Source: Smithellaceae bacterium (lineage in GTDB: Bacteria; Desulfobacterota; Syntrophia; Syntrophales; JAQULV01). Taken from it: DNA of 7,447 nt. The DNA is taken from contig JAQULV010000054.1 in NCBI GenBank assembly GCA_028718405.1, forward strand, positions 1 to 7,447, written 5' to 3'. The notes under the pieces were generated by a model, which saw only the letters and a program-made list of their open reading frames with translations, made no database searches and was not told the DNA's origin. Of this stretch, positions 5,891 to 7,447 are shown in pieces. A program made the translations under genes and the position numbers. Positions within the stretch are counted from its first letter, which is position 1, and every line of letters starts with the position of its first letter.

Positions 5891-6412
5891 CTAGGAATAG
5901 TCGTCGACGGTCGTTTGACCTTGTTCATTGAGGATCATAGCCGTGACCCTGTTGATGCCGATGATGCCGACGATGAAGATCGTCCCAACGACAAACTCCA
6001 CAGCCATCCATGTATAAGGCGCGGGCTCAGGGAGACGGAAGGCCAAGGCGGAGACAAGAAAGAACATGAAGGCATAACTGTTGAAGAGGTATGGGATGGC
6101 CTCAGTGAAAAGAACGATCGCGTAGACAAAAAGACCGACGAAGATCAGTTTGGCTGCCTCGGCTCCCACAATAGGTTCCGTGGCAGGCATGAAGCTCTTC
6201 AAGAGCACCACGCAGAAAATTCCTGCCAAACCGCCGATCACGATGTGCGGAGCCTGTTTTGCATCTTCGTGGGCGATGAAAAAAAAGATCATGACCATAA
6301 AAGCAGGCCAGGCAGGAAGATTAAGTTTTCCTAGGATGAACTCGAAAGCGACAACGAAGGCGACCAGCAGGAACCCGAACACGACGCTCCTTCTTGAGAG
6401 GATATTTTCCAT
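5891..6412 (-). CDS. multi-pass membrane protein, unassigned
   Basis: This 173-residue, very hydrophobic protein has five to six predicted membrane segments, at about 9-28, 33-47, 54-73, 87-105, 108-125 and 133-154. A motif-like stretch PAWPAFMVMIFFFIAHEDAKQAP (33-55) sits at the end of segment two, and FTEAIPYLFNSYAFMFF (102-118) lies in the middle. The size and 'W-P-x-F...FF' beginning recall DUF1097-type inner-membrane proteins, but I cannot confirm that. The C-terminus is short and polar (NEQGQTTVDDYS), probably cytoplasmic or periplasmic tail. ATG 6412 has AGGA 6 bases upstream. It lies 26 bp after the SDR stop and 20 bp before the DUF2845 gene, so it is part of the operon. No transport motif is visible; function is unknown. 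Confidence 0.8.
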   Translation of the reverse strand: MENILSRRSVVFGFLLVAFVVAFEFILGKLNLPAWPAFMVMIFFFIAHEDAKQAPHIVIGGLAGIFCVVLLKSFMPATEPIVGAEAAKLIFVGLFVYAIVLFTEAIPYLFNSYAFMFFLVSALAFRLPEPAPYTWMAVEFVVGTIFIVGIIGINRVTAMILNEQGQTTVDDYS

Positions 6413-6438
6413 TGCAGATCCTTTCCTATATCATTTGC

Positions 6439-7203
6439 TCAAGCTAACATGCCGCCGTCGCAGACCACACACGTCCCCGTCGTATAGGACGCGGCATCAG
6501 AGCAAAGGTAAAGAACAGCGCCGGCCATCTCTTGCGGCTTGGCGATCCGGCCCATGGGGATTGTGGGCAGGACCATGTTCAGTATCTGTTCGTTTTGCGT
6601 CAACGCGGCCGCAAACTTTGTGTCGGTCAACCCCGGCAGGAGTGCATTTACACGGATATTGTAGGAAGCCAGTTCCTTGGCAAACGCCTGGGTCATTGCA
6701 ATGACCCCCGCTTTGGTGATGGAGTAGATGCCCTGGAGCGGCGCCGGCTTGATGCCATTCACCGAAGCGACATTGACGATGGCGCCCCCGCCTTTCTCCT
6801 TCATCCACTTTGCTGCGTGTTGGCTCATGAAATAGAACCCCTTCAGGTTTACGGCGCAGGTCTTGTCCCAAACCCCTTCGTCGGCGTTGAGAACATCACC
6901 AAAGTAAGGATTCGTGGCGGCATTATTTACGAGGATATCGATCTTATCGTATCTCTTTTTGAGATCGGTAAACAATGCCTCGATCTGTGCCATCTCCCCA
7001 ACATGGCAGGGCAAACAACAGGCCTTGCCGTTATCGGCCTTTATCTCTTCCGCAACGGCCGCAAGTCCTTCGATCTTGCGACTCGTGAGGATGACCTCCG
7101 CCCCGTAGGCGGCGAGTGTCTTCGCGATTGCACGGCCGATACCGCGGCTGCCGCCTGTGACCAGCGCTACCCGGCCGCTCAGATCAAATATATCTCTTTT
7201 CAT
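6439..7203 (-). CDS. short-chain dehydrogenase/reductase, DHRS4/LvaD-like
   Basis: This 254-residue classical SDR uses NAD(P)H to interconvert a carbonyl and an alcohol. It has the Rossmann cofactor motif TGGSRGIG (16-23), NNAA (93-96), and the catalytic tetrad Asn119 (VNLKG), Ser147 (VASVNG), Tyr160 and Lys164 (YSITK). DGG (249-251) closes the fold. The segments PCHVGEMAQIEALF (65-78) and ATNPYFGDVLNADEGVWDK (96-114) are typical of the DHRS4-like subgroup rather than of fatty-acid FabG. Arg20 and Arg42 suggest NADP(H), by inference. GGAGG (7218-7214) lies 10 bases before ATG. The adjacent upstream phosphotransferase gene (36 bp away) makes a hydroxyacyl-CoA or fatty-acid-breakdown dehydrogenase a fair guess; the substrate cannot be read from the sequence. 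Confidence 0.9.
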   Translation of the reverse strand: MKRDIFDLSGRVALVTGGSRGIGRAIAKTLAAYGAEVILTSRKIEGLAAVAEEIKADNGKACCLPCHVGEMAQIEALFTDLKKRYDKIDILVNNAATNPYFGDVLNADEGVWDKTCAVNLKGFYFMSQHAAKWMKEKGGGAIVNVASVNGIKPAPLQGIYSITKAGVIAMTQAFAKELASYNIRVNALLPGLTDTKFAAALTQNEQILNMVLPTIPMGRIAKPQEMAGAVLYLCSDAASYTTGTCVVCDGGMLA

Positions 7204-7239
7204 CTTCCGTATCCCTCCTTCTTATGTGTTGCGGAACTT

Positions 7240-7447
7240 TTACAGGTCCGATTTGGCGATTACCTCTTGGGCCGTCTTGTCCAGGATATGGACGCCGTAG
7301 ATCATGAGTTTGAAGCGCTCATCCTTTGTCTGGCCGTGATAGAAACGATAGTAGATCTGCTGGGCGATGACCCCGAGACGGAATAGTCCGAAGCAATAAT
7401 AGAAATCGACGTTGTCGATAGAAAGCCCTGAACCCTTGGCATAACGT
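7240..7447 (-). CDS. APH/ACAD10-like phosphotransferase, C-terminal fragment
   Basis: The last 68 residues of a protein whose start lies beyond the right edge run from RYAKGSGLSID to VIAKSDL, with TAA at 7242-7240. The stretch DFYYCFGLFRLGVIAQQIYYRFYHGQT is the conserved C-terminal helix region of the phosphotransferase family related to aminoglycoside kinases and to the N-terminal kinase domain of human ACAD10/11. Members such as LvaA phosphorylate hydroxyacyl-CoA substrates. The kinase motifs themselves are outside the window, so catalytic competence cannot be judged. It is the first visible gene of the minus-strand operon and is followed 36 bp later by the SDR. A partial gene; family assignment rests on this C-terminal signature. 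Confidence 0.7.
   Translation of the reverse strand, partial: RYAKGSGLSIDNVDFYYCFGLFRLGVIAQQIYYRFYHGQTKDERFKLMIYGVHILDKTAQEVIAKSDL

Noticed and set aside
6532..7386. A 284-residue open frame on the + strand
   Set aside because: It is antisense to the SDR and phosphotransferase genes, both of which show clear conserved motifs.

Overview
The window reads as a chromosomal stretch of an anaerobic, fatty-acid- or aromatics-metabolising bacterium. The most likely group is Desulfobacterota (former Deltaproteobacteria, Syntrophus-like). This is inferred from the gene repertoire: a biotin-less oxaloacetate/pyruvate-type carboxyltransferase, a UROD-superfamily protein, a large cysteine-rich 4Fe-4S protein, and a DHRS4-like SDR beside an ACAD10/LvaA-type phosphotransferase. 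No rRNA, tRNA, CRISPR array, IS element or integrase is visible.

Left part (1-2871, + strand). The window opens inside the 3' end of a PHP-domain (CehA/McbA-type) metallohydrolase gene. A GC-rich hairpin follows its stop codon. Next comes a near-consensus sigma70 promoter (TTGACA-17-TATATT) with a palindrome sitting on the predicted start point. It drives a two-gene unit: a TTG-started carboxyltransferase (OadA/PycB/5S-like, no biotin domain) and, overlapping it by ATGA, a DUF374 lysophospholipid acyltransferase-like protein.

Middle part (2872-5490). A gap of about 270 bp holds a possible small minus-strand gene, a hairpin and overlapping divergent promoter candidates. Then comes a UROD/MtaA-like protein on the + strand with a very strong Shine-Dalgarno. 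It runs convergently, with only 21 bp between stop codons, into a minus-strand 361-residue multi-cluster iron-sulfur protein.

Right part (5541-7447, - strand). Four co-directional genes lie 20-36 bp apart and look like one operon that starts beyond the right edge. In transcription order they are the C-terminus of an APH/ACAD10-like phosphotransferase, a DHRS4-like short-chain dehydrogenase, a multi-pass membrane protein of unknown function, and an exported DUF2845 protein. The Fe-S gene lies 50 bp further downstream on the same strand and may be its distal member. The phosphotransferase plus SDR pairing recalls the lvaA/lvaD genes of 4-hydroxyacyl-CoA (levulinate) catabolism, so a role in hydroxyacyl-CoA or fatty-acid breakdown is the best guess. 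No clearly new defence or mobile system is visible.
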